A DNA stretch of 58,018 nucleotides from DSCS01 sp035391585 (GTDB lineage Bacteria > Macinerneyibacteriota > Macinerneyibacteria > Macinerneyibacteriales > DSCS01), in the NCBI GenBank assembly GCA_964574875.1, contig CAZNOX010000010.1, forward strand, positions 1-58,018, read 5' to 3'. Position 1 is the first letter of the stretch, and each line of letters starts with the position of its first letter. A program made the translations under genes and the position numbers. Positions 24,862 through 33,035 of the stretch are shown in pieces. The notes below the pieces were generated by a model. It was not told the origin of the DNA and did no database searches. It saw only the letters and a list, made by a program, of their open reading frames with translations.

Positions 24862-25607
24862 TTTTTTTCCTCCTTCGTTTGATGGTGTATGGTGATCTCG
24901 ACAGAGCCCTCTTCATAGCCTTTGAGCTCTTTGACAAACCCTTTTACAGTCTCTCGGAAAAGAGACTGGACAAAAGGCATGAGGGACAGTTCTTTTCCGT
25001 TGATCGAAATCGTGACACTCTTTTCTCCTTCCTGAACAGGACAGCGTACATCTTCCTTTTCCAGACGTTGACAGTAGAGTCCGAAACAGTCGCTTCCGCA
25101 GAGTCCGCAATCCAGCCCTGCGGGAAAAGGCGGCAGGCTCTCGATGATCCTGTCCAGAGCCTCGAGCGTCTTCTCGTTCAATGTGAATAAACAGCGCTCC
25201 CCCCCTTGCGGTTCCCGTTGAGGTTTATCCAGGGAAAAACGGGCTAAAAGAGGCCCTTTCGCTTCACAGGGATCCTGAGGGCTTCCGCACCAGATGCAGG
25301 GAAGCGCCGTCTCTTTGAACCCTTCGATAAGAAGAAGGTCACAGCGCCCCAGGGCTCTTCTTACAAGATCCATCACCCCTCCTGCCCGGCTGAGTGTATC
25401 AGTGAGTCCGTCACGGAAAAGATAAACGCTTTGAGCTCCGGACTGTAAAAACCTCTCCCCGTCATCTTTTCCCGTGAGCCCGAGCTCTCCGTGGATGTTC
25501 TTGATGACAATGCAGGTCTCGCCTCGCTTCACAGCCCTGGCGGTCAAGACCTCGGCAAGAGCCGTTTTCCCGCTTTTTTTATACCCGGCCAGTTGAAGAA
25601 GCCTCAT
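24858..25607 (-). CDS. MobB-like GTPase with cysteine-rich C-terminal extension
   Basis: 249-aa protein. Residues 1-130 match MobB, which helps form molybdopterin-guanine dinucleotide: P-loop GYKKSGKTAL at 8, KNIHGEL in the position of the usual KHxxH, and LLIEGFKE. After a CxxC-like pair (PCIWCGSPQDPC) the C-terminal part carries DCGLCGSDCFGLYCQRL plus a later CPV. This resembles the four-Cys cluster domain seen in RnfB and may bind an iron-sulfur cluster (inference). A short beta/helical tail follows. Similar long MobB forms are known in anaerobes. The gene is one base after ridA and overlaps yajC. Confidence 0.78.
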   Translation of the reverse strand: MRLLQLAGYKKSGKTALAEVLTARAVKRGETCIVIKNIHGELGLTGKDDGERFLQSGAQSVYLFRDGLTDTLSRAGGVMDLVRRALGRCDLLLIEGFKETALPCIWCGSPQDPCEAKGPLLARFSLDKPQREPQGGERCLFTLNEKTLEALDRIIESLPPFPAGLDCGLCGSDCFGLYCQRLEKEDVRCPVQEGEKSVTISINGKELSLMPFVQSLFRETVKGFVKELKGYEEGSVEITIHHQTKEEKK

Positions 25608-25608
25608 A

Positions 25609-25989
25609 TCAGTCCAGAGAAGCGATCATTTCTATTTCAACACGGGCTCCCAACGGGAGCGCAGCCACCTGGTAAGCACTCCGTGCAGGAGGACTCTCTG
25701 TGAAAAAAGTGGCATAGACTTCGTTGACTGCTGCAAAATCCTTGATATCTGCAAGAAAGACCGTGGCTTTGACAGCCTTGTCCAGAGATGTCCCGGCAGC
25801 TTCAAGAACGGCTTTGACATTTTCCAGGCACTGCCTGGCTTCTTCCCGGATCCCTCCCTCGACGAATTTCCCCGTCCGGGGATCCATGGGCAGCTGCCCT
25901 GACGTAAAGACAAATCCTCCGGTGGCCACACCCTGGCTGTAGGGGCCGACGGCTCCCGGAGCGTTGTCTGTTTTAATGATCTTTTTCAT
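25609..25989 (-). CDS. ridA: RidA-family enamine/imine deaminase
   Basis: 126-aa trimeric cytoplasmic protein that hydrolyses reactive 2-aminoacrylate-type intermediates from PLP enzymes. The signature is present: AVGPYSQGV at 13, SGQLPMDP, and the active-site Arg in PARSAYQVAALPLGARVEIEMIA. Full length. The presence of tryptophanase, whose reaction passes through aminoacrylate, gives it a likely job (inference). Its ATG overlaps the queH stop as ATGA. Confidence 0.93.
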   Translation of the reverse strand: MKKIIKTDNAPGAVGPYSQGVATGGFVFTSGQLPMDPRTGKFVEGGIREEARQCLENVKAVLEAAGTSLDKAVKATVFLADIKDFAAVNEVYATFFTESPPARSAYQVAALPLGARVEIEMIASLD

Positions 25990-26549
25990 ATCTCCTCCTT
26001 TTTTATCTCGATCTCGTTCCGATAACGTTCTTTTTCACTGTAGAGACACCCGCAGTACTGCTGGCGGTAAAACCCTCTCCTTTTCGACTCTTCGATCCCA
26101 TAGGACCACCCCGGACGGAAATCCCGGTAAAGGAATGTCTGCCTGTACTTCCCGGCAGCGGCTTCACCCTGGCCAGAGATCTCTTCGTGATTCTGGAATT
26201 TACTGTAGAGAAGCGTCGTCGTGAAAAAGTCGAAGGCCCCTTTCCGCGCCACAGCGGCTGTCTGTTCCAGGCGCATATTGTAACAGAGGGGGCAGCGGAC
26301 ATTCTCCCTGAAGGCTGTCCTTCTGAAAAACTCCTCCACGGGATATCCCCCCGCCTCGATGAGCTCCATTCCCTCCTCTTCGCTGAGCTTCAGAACACTT
26401 TCACGCCGTTTCCTGTATTCAGCAAAGGGATGGATATTGGGATTATACCAGAGTCCGTAAACCGTGAATCCCTCCTCACGAAGAGTCTTCAGCGGGAAAA
26501 GAGCACAGGGAGCACAGCAAATATGAAGCAGAACTTTAGGTTTCGTCAT
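25986..26549 (-). CDS. queH: epoxyqueuosine reductase QueH
   Basis: 187-aa iron-sulfur enzyme (former DUF208) that reduces epoxyqueuosine to queuosine in tRNA. The family Cys pattern is complete: HICCAPC at 10-15, CPLC near residue 87 and QQYCGC near residue 165, which ligate a 4Fe-4S cluster and a second metal. TLLYSKFQNHEEI is also typical. It is the non-cobalamin alternative to QueG. It overlaps ruvB by 14 bases. Confidence 0.93.
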   Translation of the reverse strand: MTKPKVLLHICCAPCALFPLKTLREEGFTVYGLWYNPNIHPFAEYRKRRESVLKLSEEEGMELIEAGGYPVEEFFRRTAFRENVRCPLCYNMRLEQTAAVARKGAFDFFTTTLLYSKFQNHEEISGQGEAAAGKYRQTFLYRDFRPGWSYGIEESKRRGFYRQQYCGCLYSEKERYRNEIEIKKEEI

Positions 26550-27561
26550 AATCTGAAAACAGATCCTTTTTCATCTCTCTGCCCAGAAGGTCATACGCCA
26601 GAGGTGTTGCGCATCGTCCCCGGGGTGTCCTCTGGACAAACCCTGAACGCATGAGAAAGGGTTCATAGAGGTCTTCGATGGTGTCTTTCTCTTCACCCAC
26701 CATGACAGCGAGGGTGTCAAGCCCCACCGGTCCGCCTTCAAAACGGTCGATGAGAGCGGCCAGGATCTCCCTGTCCATCTTTTCCAGCCCGTAACTGTCG
26801 ATATGGAGCATGCGGAAGGATTCTTCAAGGAGAGGCCTGTCGATGACGCCCCCGTTCTGCACTTCTGCAAAATCCCTCACTCTTTTCAACAGACGATTGG
26901 CCACTCGGGGTGTAAAACGCGATCGTTTCGCGATCTCCCGGGCAGGATCCTCCTGGATCGTGACATTGAGGATCCGTGCAGAGCGTTTGATGATCGTGGT
27001 GATCTCTTCGATCCCGTAGAATTCGAGCCGTTCCATGACCCCGAACCGGTCTCTCAGAGGAGACGTGAGCAATCCTGCTCTTGTCGTGGCGCCCACAAGG
27101 GTGAACGGCTGCAGCGGGATCCTGATATTTCTGGCCCCCGGCCCTTTTCCGATGATAATATCAAGCTCGAAATCCTCCATAGCGGAATAGAGGATCTCTT
27201 CCACACTCCGGTTGAGACGATGGATCTCATCAACGAAAAGGATATCATGAGATTCAAGGTTCGTGAGGATAGCTGCCAGGTCTCCCGGTTTTGTCAGGAC
27301 GGGGCCCGACGAGATCTTAATATTGACTCCCATCTCATGAGCCATGATGAAGGCCAGGGTGGTCTTGCCCAACCCCGGAGGGCCGTAGAACAGGGTATGG
27401 TCGATGGGCTCCTGCCTCTGACCGGCCGCCTGGATATAGACCTTCAGCTTCTGTCTCAGTTCCCCCTGCCCGATAAAGTCGTCAAGTTTCTGAGGCCTTA
27501 AACTCAGTTCGGTCTCTTTCTCATCCGAATGGAGACGGGGGTCTGTGTAACGGTCTTCCAT
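26536..27561 (-). CDS. ruvB: Holliday junction branch-migration ATPase RuvB
   Basis: 341-aa AAA+ motor. LRPQKLDDFIGQ begins the ATPase core. Walker A is GPPGLGKTT (about 62), Walker B is LFVDEIHRL, sensor 1 is GATTRAG and the arginine finger region is LRDRFG. The C-terminal winged-helix domain ends in PRGRCATPLAYDLLG. Complete. One base after ruvA, overlaps queH. Confidence 0.98.
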   Translation of the reverse strand: MEDRYTDPRLHSDEKETELSLRPQKLDDFIGQGELRQKLKVYIQAAGQRQEPIDHTLFYGPPGLGKTTLAFIMAHEMGVNIKISSGPVLTKPGDLAAILTNLESHDILFVDEIHRLNRSVEEILYSAMEDFELDIIIGKGPGARNIRIPLQPFTLVGATTRAGLLTSPLRDRFGVMERLEFYGIEEITTIIKRSARILNVTIQEDPAREIAKRSRFTPRVANRLLKRVRDFAEVQNGGVIDRPLLEESFRMLHIDSYGLEKMDREILAALIDRFEGGPVGLDTLAVMVGEEKDTIEDLYEPFLMRSGFVQRTPRGRCATPLAYDLLGREMKKDLFSDYDET

Positions 27562-27562
27562 G

Positions 27563-28156
27563 TCATCCCTTTCCCATAAACCGCAAAGCTCTGCGGATGA
27601 GTTCTTCTGTGGAGAGCTTTTCTGCAGAGTCGCGCATGATTTCCGCTAAAGCTTCTCTGATGTGAGCAACGGGGAACTGGAGATTCCTCAAAGCTTCCAG
27701 CGCTTCGGCCATCGCCTTGTCCTCCCCCTCGCGCATGCTCTCCTCAGGGGCATACTCTGTGACTTTTTCACGCAGCTCTACAATAAGGCGTTCAGCTGTC
27801 TTTTTCCCGATCCCGGAGAGAGAAGAGAGAAAAGCAAGGTCTCCATGAGCAATGGCCGAGGCGATATCCTGAAAAGCAGCCTGGTCGAGGATCTTCAATG
27901 CTCCCCTCGGGCCGATCCCCGATACACTGATCAGGGTCACGAAAAAATCCCGTCCTCCTTCACTGGCAAAGCCGAACAATGTGGATTCATCTTCCCGGAT
28001 ATGGTGATAGACGTGGATGAAAAGCGGTTCTCCCACAGGGGGAAGCTCTCTCATGGCCGGTTCAGCCATAAAGACCTGGTACCCCACGCCGCCCACATCG
28101 ATAATGATCCCGTCGTCTTTGCGCCCCCATAAAAACCCGTTCAGAAAAGTGATCAT
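27563..28156 (-). CDS. ruvA: Holliday junction DNA helicase subunit RuvA
   Basis: 197-aa junction-binding tetramer subunit. The N-terminal OB fold has GFLWGRKDDGIIIDVGGVGYQV. Two helix-hairpin-helix motifs are seen as LISVSGIGPRGALKIL and LSSLSGIGKKTAERLIVEL. The flexible acidic linker and C-terminal domain III contact RuvB. Overlaps ruvC by four bases. Confidence 0.97.
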   Translation of the reverse strand: MITFLNGFLWGRKDDGIIIDVGGVGYQVFMAEPAMRELPPVGEPLFIHVYHHIREDESTLFGFASEGGRDFFVTLISVSGIGPRGALKILDQAAFQDIASAIAHGDLAFLSSLSGIGKKTAERLIVELREKVTEYAPEESMREGEDKAMAEALEALRNLQFPVAHIREALAEIMRDSAEKLSTEELIRRALRFMGKG

Positions 28157-28638
28157 TGCAACCTCGTCAACGGTCTTTTGTTCATATGGCAGATGGCCGC
28201 TGCTACGGCATCATAAGCATCATAGGGATGCTCCTTTTCCTTCACACCGGTGAGCAGGGCCACCATTCTGGAGACCTGTTCTTTCAGGGCTGTTCCCGTT
28301 CCCACAAGAGCCATCTTGATCTCCTTGGGGGAATACCCGAAGACGGGGATCCCGTGCTGGGCGAAAGCGAGGAGGACCCCTCCCCTGACCTGGCCCACGG
28401 CAATGGCCGAGCGGGCATTCTTTGCAAAAAAGAGTTCCTCCACAGCCGCCTCTTCAGGGTGGTAAAGAGCGCACAACTTTGAGACGGCCTCATGGACGTG
28501 AAGGATCTTTTCTTCATCTTTTAACTCTTTTTCCGGCCTGATCACGCCGAACTGATGAACCCGAAAACGGGATCCGCTCTTCTCCACAAGGGCAAATCCC
28601 GTGTTATTGACACCGGGATCGATGCCGAAAACAAGCAT
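28153..28638 (-). CDS. ruvC: Holliday junction resolvase RuvC
   Basis: 161-aa RNase H-fold endonuclease. The acidic catalytic residues are visible in FGIDPGVNNTGFA (Asp6), AVEELFFAKN (Glu) and the closing HPYDAYDAVAAAICH (Asp pair). Complete. Start and stop codons overlap with both neighbours (TAATG with yebC, ATGA with ruvA), indicating coupled translation. Confidence 0.97.
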   Translation of the reverse strand: MLVFGIDPGVNNTGFALVEKSGSRFRVHQFGVIRPEKELKDEEKILHVHEAVSKLCALYHPEEAAVEELFFAKNARSAIAVGQVRGGVLLAFAQHGIPVFGYSPKEIKMALVGTGTALKEQVSRMVALLTGVKEKEHPYDAYDAVAAAICHMNKRPLTRLQ

Positions 28639-29390
28639 TATTCTCCGGCCAGTTTTTCCATGATTTCATCGTCGATATCAAAATTGGCAAAGACATTCTG
28701 GACATCATCATTATCTTCAAGCATATCCATCATCTTCAGGACTTTCTTCGCTCCGTTCTCGTCCAGGGAAACACTGTTTTTCGGAATCATGGTCAGCGTG
28801 GAATCCTCCAATGTGAGCCCGGCCTCTTCCAGAGCACGGACAGCATCGATAAAAGCTGAAGTATCACAATAGAGTTCAAAATTCTCACCGGCATCCTGGA
28901 TATCATCGACTCCGGCTTCAATGGCCATCTCTGTGAGTTTGTCTTCACTCACAGCCTCTTTGGGAATGACGATCATCCCCTTTTTATCAAACATCCAGGC
29001 AACTGATCCGTTCTCTCCGAGATTTCCTCCGGCTTTGGACAGGATATATCTCATTTCAGCCACAGTCCTGTTTTTATTATCTGTCATCGCCTCGATGAAG
29101 ACAGCGACTCCTTCAGGCCCGTACCCTTCGTAGGTCACCTCTTCATAGACCACACCGGGGAGTTCTCCCGTCCCCTTCTGGATCGCCCTCTCGATGTTGT
29201 CTTTGGGCATATTGCTCATCTTGGCTTTGTCCACAGCCATCCTCAGGCGGGGATTGCTGGCCAAATCGCCTCCGCCCAGCCGGGCGGCAACAGTGATCTC
29301 TTTGATGATCTTTGTAAAGACTTTACCGCGGGCGGCATCGGCTTTTCCTTTTTTATGTTTGATTGTGCTCCATTTATTATGACCTGACAT
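28638..29390 (-). CDS. yebC: YebC/PmpR-family regulator (TACO1-like)
   Basis: 250-aa cytoplasmic protein starting MSGHNKWSTIKHKK, the family hallmark, with DNIERAIQKGTGE and YEGYGPEGVA in the middle. Family members are described as transcriptional regulators and, for some, as ribosome-associated factors that aid polyproline translation; which applies here is open. ATG at 29390 is supported by GGAGG; the longer frame is not. It heads yebC-ruvCAB-queH-ridA-mobB-yajC. Confidence 0.96.
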   Translation of the reverse strand: MSGHNKWSTIKHKKGKADAARGKVFTKIIKEITVAARLGGGDLASNPRLRMAVDKAKMSNMPKDNIERAIQKGTGELPGVVYEEVTYEGYGPEGVAVFIEAMTDNKNRTVAEMRYILSKAGGNLGENGSVAWMFDKKGMIVIPKEAVSEDKLTEMAIEAGVDDIQDAGENFELYCDTSAFIDAVRALEEAGLTLEDSTLTMIPKNSVSLDENGAKKVLKMMDMLEDNDDVQNVFANFDIDDEIMEKLAGE

Positions 29391-29419
29391 GCGAAACCTC
29401 CTCTGGTTGTTTTTCCATA

Positions 29420-29447
29420 AATATACCATAACTGGACCACAATGCAA
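29420..29447 (-). promoter_or_regulatory. promoter of yebC-ruv operon
   Basis: Minus strand -35 TTGCAT (29447-29442) and -10 TATATT (29425-29420) with a 16-base spacer, 30 bases before the yebC ATG. Confidence 0.65.
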
Positions 29448-29472
29448 ATAGTTTCACGCTCAGGAGCTCCTC

Positions 29473-29501
29473 TTGACACTCGTGATATCGGCGGCTACCA
29501 T
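29473..29501 (+). promoter_or_regulatory. candidate promoter of dus
   Basis: Plus strand TTGACA (29473-29478) and TACCAT (29496-29501) with a 17-base spacer. The expected start point falls at or one base before the ATG at 29509. Confidence 0.5.
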
Positions 29502-29508
29502 AGGGATT

Positions 29509-30507
29509 ATGCTTTTTAAAGGCGCTCTCCTCTCGGCTCCCATGGCTTCGGTCACTGATGTCCTCTTTCGTGAGATCTGTGAATTTTACGGCGGAGCCGA
29601 CCTCTATCTCACCGAAATGATCAGTGCTCCGGCCCTGCTGAAACAGGGCCCCCTTGAAGACTACTATTGTGACTTCTCCCCCTGCCCTGAAAAGACTATT
29701 GCACAACTCGTGGGAGGGCGCGCATCTGATCTTGTGGATGCTTCTCGCCTTCTTCTTTCCCGGTATCCCAAACTGGGCGGGATCGACATCAACATGGGGT
29801 GTTCCGCTCCTCTCATCATGAAAAAAAGAGCCGGCCTGGCCTGGATGTCCAGGACAGAGGAGCTTCCTGAGCTTCTTGCTGAACTGCGCTCTCTCGCCAG
29901 GGGGAAGTCTTTCTCATTGAAGTTCCGGATCGGTGTGACAGACGACGTGTCTGCTCTGGAAGCTTTCCTCGAAAAGATCATCACAGGAGGCCCCGACTTT
30001 GTCACTTTTCACGGCCGCACGAAAAAAGACAAATTCAGCCGCAACGTCCGCTGGGACCTTTTTCTGAAAGTCAAAGAGGCCTGTCCCTTTCCCGTGGTCG
30101 CCAACGGAGACATCTCGTCTCTCAGCCGCTATTCAGGGCTTCTCCGCGATTACGCCCCGTTCGCCGTCATGTTAGGGCGTGCTGCCGCCCGGGCTCCCTG
30201 GCTCTTCAGCGAGTTGAAGTCTTTTCTGAACTCCCCGGAGTCCGGGGAGACCCCGTCTCTTTCACGGTCAGTCGATTTTTCCTCTTATGCCGCCTTTTTC
30301 ACAGAGCGGCTCTTTTCCCTTGTCCCCGAGCCCCTGAGACAGGCACGGATAGAGCATTTTACCCTTTTTCTCGCACCGCACCTCTTCTGGGGCACTCATC
30401 TTCTCAACCGTGTCCGCTCCTCCCGGACCCCGGAGGAAGCATCAGGATTTCTTTCTGACTACTTTGTGAGACATCCTGAAGAGAAGATCAAAATGTGGTC
30501 ATTTTAA
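29509..30507 (+). CDS. tRNA-dihydrouridine synthase
   Basis: FMN-dependent enzyme that reduces uridines in tRNA. TIM-barrel motifs: LLSAPMASVTDVLFR at the N-terminus, TEMISA, INMGCSAPLIMKKRAGL with the catalytic Cys (usually NxGCP), SLKFRIGV, and FHGRTKKDKF with ANGDI and MLGRAA for phosphate binding. This is the only protein gene on the plus strand. ATG at 29509 fits the family N-terminus. A TTG at 29473 also has AGGAG six bases upstream and would add 12 residues, so the start is uncertain. Which Dus subfamily it belongs to is not clear. Confidence 0.9.
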   Translation: MLFKGALLSAPMASVTDVLFREICEFYGGADLYLTEMISAPALLKQGPLEDYYCDFSPCPEKTIAQLVGGRASDLVDASRLLLSRYPKLGGIDINMGCSAPLIMKKRAGLAWMSRTEELPELLAELRSLARGKSFSLKFRIGVTDDVSALEAFLEKIITGGPDFVTFHGRTKKDKFSRNVRWDLFLKVKEACPFPVVANGDISSLSRYSGLLRDYAPFAVMLGRAAARAPWLFSELKSFLNSPESGETPSLSRSVDFSSYAAFFTERLFSLVPEPLRQARIEHFTLFLAPHLFWGTHLLNRVRSSRTPEEASGFLSDYFVRHPEEKIKMWSF

Positions 30508-30539
30508 AAAAAGAAGGCCGGGGAGTGATCCCCGGCCTT
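30505..30539 (-). terminator. intrinsic terminator of lysine aminotransferase gene
   Basis: 11-bp stem AAGGCCGGGGA/TCCCCGGCCTT with a 4-base loop. Read on the minus strand it ends in TTCTTTTTTT. It lies between the convergent dus and aminotransferase genes and could also slow plus-strand transcripts, though no T-run follows there. Confidence 0.9.
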
Positions 30540-30545
30540 GAGATA

Positions 30546-31844
30546 TCAGAGACACGCTTTGATAATGGAAACGGCTTTGTCGACGTCAGCTTTTGTGACA
30601 TCAAGGAAAGGCCTGAAACGAATGGACTTGCGTCCGCAGGGTAAAGCAATAAGCCCTTTTTCGAAAAGAGCATCTTTGAAGGCATCTCTCTTCTCAGGAC
30701 TCTCCAGGTCAAAAGCGATCATGAGCCCTTTCCCCCGGATATTGCTGATGGCTCCTTCAAACTGACGCAGTTCATTGATGATGTACTCTCCCATCTCGGC
30801 AGCATGGTTCACAAGATCGTCTTCCTTGATGATCTCCAGATAGCGGGTCGCTCTCACCATATCGGTGAGATTGCCGCCCCAGGTGGAGTTAATGCGCGAG
30901 GCCTCTTTGAAGACATTGTCTTTCACCTCGTCGATACGAGGACCGGCGAAAATACCGCAGACCTGCATCTTTTTCCCGAAGCTGATGATATCAGGCTGAA
31001 TATCATAATGCTCATGGGCCCACATCTTCCCGGTGATCCCCAGCCCGGACTGGACTTCATCCAGGATAAAGAGAATATCATTGTCACGGCAGATCGTCTG
31101 AAGGGCCTGCATGAACTCAGGACGGAAATGGTTATCTCCTCCTTCACCCTGGATCGGCTCGATGAGAATGGCGGCATAGTCATCCGCATCCTTCCTGACA
31201 AGGTCTGTGATCATGGAGAGGGCTCTCTCTTCACTTTTCTTGACTTCTTCCAGATTCTCCTCCAGGGGGAAGATCATCTTGGGGTTGGGAATCCTGGGCC
31301 AGTCGAATTTGGGGAAATATTTGGTCTTCCTGGGGTCATAAGTATTGGTGACAGAAAGGGTATACCCTGTCCTCCCGTGGAAGGCCTGCTCAAAATGGAT
31401 GATCTTCAGTCCCTTTTCTTCCTTGTAGCCTTTTTCGAAGTTTTTTCTCACTTTCCAGTCGAAAGCCGCCTTCATGGCATTTTCCACGGCAAGAGCTCCG
31501 CCGGAGACAAAAAACTGGTATTTCATATAGGGCGGCATGGTGATGGACGCCACAGCACGGGTAAAAGCCGCCATTTCCGGTGTATAGATGTCGCTGTTGG
31601 ACGGATTGGAGATCGCGACTCTCTCGATATGATCCAGAAAGTCGGGATCAGTCATCTTGGGGTGATTGTGTCCCAGGGGCTGTGAGGCAAAGAAAGAGAA
31701 GAAATCGAGATATTCCCTGTCATGTTTTGCATCATAAAGATAACTTCCGTGACTTTTCCTGATATCGTAGACCATATCAAACCCGTCGGCCAGCATATGT
31801 TCTCCGATAACCTTGTGGACATCCTTCGGCATAATCTTTTCCAT
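30546..31844 (-). CDS. lat: L-lysine 6-transaminase
   Basis: 432-aa class III PLP aminotransferase that moves the epsilon-amino group of lysine to 2-oxoglutarate, giving 2-aminoadipate 6-semialdehyde (cyclises to piperideine-6-carboxylate). Family marks: FDMVYDIRKSHGSYLYDAKHDREYLDFFSFFAS at the N-terminus, SGGALAVENAMKAAFDWK, HGRTGYTLSVTNT, DEVQSGLGITGKMWAHEH, and the PLP Lys in ISFGKKMQVCGI. The whole pattern matches Lat rather than ornithine or 4-aminobutyrate enzymes. GGAGG precedes the ATG. Monocistronic, with its own promoter and terminator. Confidence 0.92.
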   Translation of the reverse strand: MEKIMPKDVHKVIGEHMLADGFDMVYDIRKSHGSYLYDAKHDREYLDFFSFFASQPLGHNHPKMTDPDFLDHIERVAISNPSNSDIYTPEMAAFTRAVASITMPPYMKYQFFVSGGALAVENAMKAAFDWKVRKNFEKGYKEEKGLKIIHFEQAFHGRTGYTLSVTNTYDPRKTKYFPKFDWPRIPNPKMIFPLEENLEEVKKSEERALSMITDLVRKDADDYAAILIEPIQGEGGDNHFRPEFMQALQTICRDNDILFILDEVQSGLGITGKMWAHEHYDIQPDIISFGKKMQVCGIFAGPRIDEVKDNVFKEASRINSTWGGNLTDMVRATRYLEIIKEDDLVNHAAEMGEYIINELRQFEGAISNIRGKGLMIAFDLESPEKRDAFKDALFEKGLIALPCGRKSIRFRPFLDVTKADVDKAVSIIKACL

Positions 31845-31881
31845 ATCGTAATCCTCCTTATTATTGCCTCTTGTTACACGG

Positions 31882-31909
31882 ATTTTACTGGTTTAAAAAG
31901 AGGTGTCAA
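31882..31909 (-). promoter_or_regulatory. promoter of lysine aminotransferase gene
   Basis: Minus strand TTGACA (31909-31904) and TAAAAT (31887-31882) with a 16-base spacer, 37 bases before the ATG. Confidence 0.75.
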
Positions 31910-31919
31910 GGGGAATCGG

Positions 31920-33035
31920 TCATGCATCCCTCTCTGTGAAAAACTCAGCAAGCAGCTCTGTCAATCGGACCATATCATCCAGAAAAATATGTTCATTCGA
32001 GCTGTGAACATCTTCCATGCCGATACTGAGGACAATGCTCTCTAATCCTTTCCGGTTAAAGATATTGGCATCACTTCCCCCTTTACACCGGACAAGGCTC
32101 TGGGGCCTTCCCAGGCGTTCCCCTGCCTTTTGAAGGGCTGTGACAAGGGGACTTCGGGGGTCGTTATGATAGGGCTCGTACTTCTTTATTTCAGTGACGC
32201 TCACCATAAGGCCGGGGATCTCCTCTTCTGTCTGCCGCGCGGCTTTTCGGACCTCTTCCGCCATGGCATCCATCTTCTCTTCCTGAAAAGAGCGGATCTC
32301 GCCGACGATCCTTGCCTTTTCAGGGACGATGTTCACCGCTTCTCCGCCGCTGATCAAGCCGACATTGAAAACGCTCTCCTCATCCACTGTCCCTGTGGAC
32401 AGCTTCCCCATGAGAGAAGAGGCTCCGAGGATAGCATTGACCCCTTCGTCGATGGCCCACCCTGCATGCGATGCTTTTCCCCTGATATCGATGACGATGT
32501 CACGTGAGCCCACAGCGGCATAACCGATCTGATCGCTACCCGACATATCCAGGACCAGGGCTTCCTGTGAAGAGAAACGGCTCATATCCATAAGAGAAGC
32601 CCCCTGAAGGCCGGTCTCTTCTGATACAGAGATCGCGATCTCCAGTGGAGGGTGAGGAAAGGCCTTTTCCCCCGCCTGTCTGAGAAGCTCAAAGATAACG
32701 GCGATGGCGGCTTTATCATCTGCGCCCAGAATATGGGTTCCGTCGCTTGTGATCTTTCCGTCGACCAGCTTCGGGTCCAGGGCTTTTGTGGGCGTCACCG
32801 TGTCTGAATGGGCTGAGAGAAGAAGAGGCCGCCGTCTCTCGTCTCCGGGGTAATAGGCATAGATATTGCCGCCGTCCGATCCGATGGATCCCCCTTCAGC
32901 GGGGTCATAGTCCACCCGGCATCCCAGGGATTCCAGCCGACGGACGATATGCCTGTTCAGGCGGTGCTCATGTCCCGAGGGAGACGGGATCCTCACCATC
33001 TCCCTGAAATCCCGAAAGAGACGTTCTCTCATCAT
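31920..33035 (-). CDS. M20 family metallopeptidase (PepT-like)
   Basis: 371-aa cytoplasmic dizinc peptidase close to tripeptidase T-like proteins. Metal and catalytic motifs: LSAHSDTVTP (His, Asp), HILGADDKAAIAV (bridging Asp), SVSEETGLQGA (catalytic Glu and metal Glu), VLDMSGS, ASHAGWAIDEGVNAI in the lid domain, and the closing DVHSSNEHI (His). It probably trims small peptides; the substrate is not determined. It is last of the DUF1015-pta-aspB operon and overlaps aspB by four bases. Confidence 0.87.
   Translation of the reverse strand: MMRERLFRDFREMVRIPSPSGHEHRLNRHIVRRLESLGCRVDYDPAEGGSIGSDGGNIYAYYPGDERRRPLLLSAHSDTVTPTKALDPKLVDGKITSDGTHILGADDKAAIAVIFELLRQAGEKAFPHPPLEIAISVSEETGLQGASLMDMSRFSSQEALVLDMSGSDQIGYAAVGSRDIVIDIRGKASHAGWAIDEGVNAILGASSLMGKLSTGTVDEESVFNVGLISGGEAVNIVPEKARIVGEIRSFQEEKMDAMAEEVRKAARQTEEEIPGLMVSVTEIKKYEPYHNDPRSPLVTALQKAGERLGRPQSLVRCKGGSDANIFNRKGLESIVLSIGMEDVHSSNEHIFLDDMVRLTELLAEFFTERDA

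Noticed and set aside
30804..31685. 293-residue open frame on the plus strand
   Set aside because: Antisense shadow of the lysine aminotransferase gene; composition (His, Asp, Gly, Phe rich) is typical of a reverse reading of a real gene.
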